Origin: Herbaspirillum sp. meg3
GTDB taxonomy: Bacteria > Pseudomonadota > Gammaproteobacteria > Burkholderiales > Burkholderiaceae_D
Direction of reading: 5' to 3'
Assembly (NCBI RefSeq): GCF_002257565.1
Contig: NZ_CP022736.1
Location: 5,332,001 to 5,396,000 of the forward strand
DNA: 64,000 nucleotides
Shown: positions 62,973 through 64,000 of the stretch, piece after piece
Layout of the letters: every line of letters starts with the position of its first letter
Position numbering within the stretch: position 1 is the stretch's first letter
Notes under the pieces: generated by a model
What the model was told of the DNA's origin: nothing
The model's database searches: none
What the model saw: the letters and a program-made list of their open reading frames with translations, nothing else
Position numbers and translations under genes: made by a program

Positions 62973-63032
62973 GCGTCTCCTCCTCCCTCTTTAGGAAGGA
63001 TTAAGCCCCACGAGCCCTAATTCGTGGGGCTT
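62973..63032 (+). ncRNA. CU-rich 3' element plus terminator, unit 2
   Basis: Same 30-base element (62973-63002) as after unit 1, again fused to a terminator: AAGCCCCACGA (63003-63013) pairs with TCGTGGGGCTT (63022-63032). The terminator stems of the two units differ completely while the CU-rich element is unchanged, so that element is under selection. It is probably processed or transcribed as a small RNA; inferred. Confidence 0.6.
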
Positions 63033-63039
63033 TTTTTTT
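63003..63039 (+). terminator. Rho-independent terminator, unit 2
   Basis: 11-bp stem AAGCCCCACGA/TCGTGGGGCTT followed by a run of T's. Confidence 0.92.
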
Positions 63040-63240
63040 ATTTGCCGACGATTTTTACCGTAATTGAAGGAAATTGCCTTCATTGCAGCGTTCTCCACTT
63101 TCTCCCCGTGAGCCTGCGTGATAACGTAAGGGCTTGCCTGTATTTCATTGATCGTTTCACGGATCGCCGCAGGCAGGCTTTGTCCGCTTTTATCTGTATT
63201 CCATCAACACTCACTCCAGCCTCACCGCTTCGCCGACATC

Positions 63241-64000
63241 ATGTGCCAGTTACTCGGGATGAATTGCAACACCCCCACCGACATCGTTTTCAGTTTTACC
63301 GGTTTTGCAAATCGCGGCGGATTGACGGATCACCACAGCGACGGCTGGGGTATCGCCTTCTTTGAAGGCTCCGGCGTGCGCCACTTCGTCGACTACCAAT
63401 CCGCCATTACCTCGCCGGTCGCCGAGTTGATCAAGAGCTGCCCGATCAAATCCCAGCACGTCATCGCCCACATCCGCAAAGCCACGCAAGGCCGTGTTTC
63501 GCTGGCCAATTGCCATCCTTTTGTGCGTGAACTGTGGGGGCGCTACTGGGTGTTCGCCCACAACGGCGATCTCAAAAATTTCACCCCGACCTTACATGGC
63601 CCTTATCGTCCCGTCGGCACCACCGACAGCGAACTGGCGTTTTGCTACCTGTTGCAGCAGTTGCGCAACCGTTTCGGCGAAAACCTGCCGCCCCTGGCTG
63701 ATCTGACGCAGGAGTTGCGCGAACTTACGCACTATATCGCCGGACATGGTCCGTTTAACATGCTGTTGTCGGATGGGTCCGCCCTGTTTTCGCACTGCTC
63801 CACCAATCTGTACTACATCATCCGCCAGCACCCGTTTGCGTCGGCGCATTTGTCGGATCAGGACATTTCTGTGGATTTCTCCGAAGTCACGACCTCCAAA
63901 GACCGCGTCGCCGTCATCGTCACGCAACCTTTGACCACCAACGAAACCTGGACCCAGTTCCAGCAAGGCGAGCTCAAAGTCTTTGTCGACGGCGCCGTTG
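63241..64000 (+). CDS. Class II glutamine amidotransferase (YafJ-like), cut by window edge
   Basis: Starts MCQLLGMNCNTPTD at 63241, so cysteine 2 becomes the N-terminal nucleophile of a class II (Ntn) glutamine amidotransferase. Further marks are FANRGGLTDHHSDGWGIAFF, HIRKATQGRVSLANCHPFVR and FAHNGDLKNF, with the NGD loop of the family. It resembles YafJ. About 253 codons are visible and it continues off the right edge. No partner synthase is in the window. The acceptor is unknown. Confidence 0.92.
   Translation, partial: MCQLLGMNCNTPTDIVFSFTGFANRGGLTDHHSDGWGIAFFEGSGVRHFVDYQSAITSPVAELIKSCPIKSQHVIAHIRKATQGRVSLANCHPFVRELWGRYWVFAHNGDLKNFTPTLHGPYRPVGTTDSELAFCYLLQQLRNRFGENLPPLADLTQELRELTHYIAGHGPFNMLLSDGSALFSHCSTNLYYIIRQHPFASAHLSDQDISVDFSEVTTSKDRVAVIVTQPLTTNETWTQFQQGELKVFVDGAV

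Overview
The window looks like about 64 kb of a GC-rich betaproteobacterial chromosome, most likely Oxalobacteraceae and Herbaspirillum-like. The basis is gene content and order: an mnmG-rsmG-parA-parB replication/segregation block, a D-amino-acid aminotransferase-ybeD-lipB-lipA set, many LysR regulators and a high-affinity branched-chain amino-acid ABC system. The genus is an inference. I see no rRNA or tRNA genes, CRISPR arrays, prophage or insertion sequences.

Layout. 1-2.6 kb: a TonB-dependent receptor cut by the left edge, with a FecR/FecI pair under a perfect Fur-box palindrome. 2.7-4.7 kb: a flavin monooxygenase divergent from a MarR regulator with two matching operators. 4.9-10.5 kb: a YgjP-type metallopeptidase, a PEP-mutase-family enzyme, then a regulator/glutamine-cyclotransferase-like/DUF899/membrane-protein cluster and an AhpD-like protein. 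10.7-14.9 kb: two SDR enzymes with a divergent LysR, and a Tat-exported SMP-30-type lactonase behind a GntR-like palindrome. 15.1-21.1 kb: a DUF3142 lipoprotein with a large lipoprotein partner, a DUF1275 membrane protein and a polysaccharide-deacetylase lipoprotein. 21.2-27.7 kb: lipA, lipB, DUF2917/LysR, a chemoreceptor, ybeD and D-amino-acid aminotransferase. 27.8-31.7 kb: two divergent ABC exporters or importers. 31.9-36.3 kb: an orphan type VI lipase effector (Tle3-like) with a Tli3-like immunity lipoprotein, followed by a second unit holding only the effector's C-terminal part and a second, diverged immunity gene. 36.4-44.5 kb: M24 peptidase, GlxA-type regulator, tautomerase, parB, parA, LysE exporter, lipocalin, rsmG, mnmG. 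44.6-44.8 kb: two perfect parS sites. 44.8-56.5 kb: a TauE-type permease, a UvrD-like helicase, the Liv operons, a GMC oxidoreductase and a semialdehyde dehydrogenase with divergent LysR. 57.6-58.6 kb: two copies of an origin-like module flanking a small ferredoxin gene. 58.7-64 kb: AsmA protein, LysR, two paralogous small-protein units sharing promoter, CU-rich 3' element and terminator, and a class II glutamine amidotransferase cut by the right edge.

The strongest unusual signals are three. (1) The duplicated oriC-like module, in which TAG repeats, DnaA boxes, IHF-like sites and a covarying inverted repeat sit at the same spacing in both copies. (2) The paired small-protein/CU-rich-RNA transcription units. 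(3) The tandem T6SS effector-tail/immunity duplication with a 479-bp identical tract. Nearly all genes from 38 to 56 kb run leftward, away from the origin-like region, as expected for leading-strand genes if replication starts near 58 kb. dnaA itself is not in the window.
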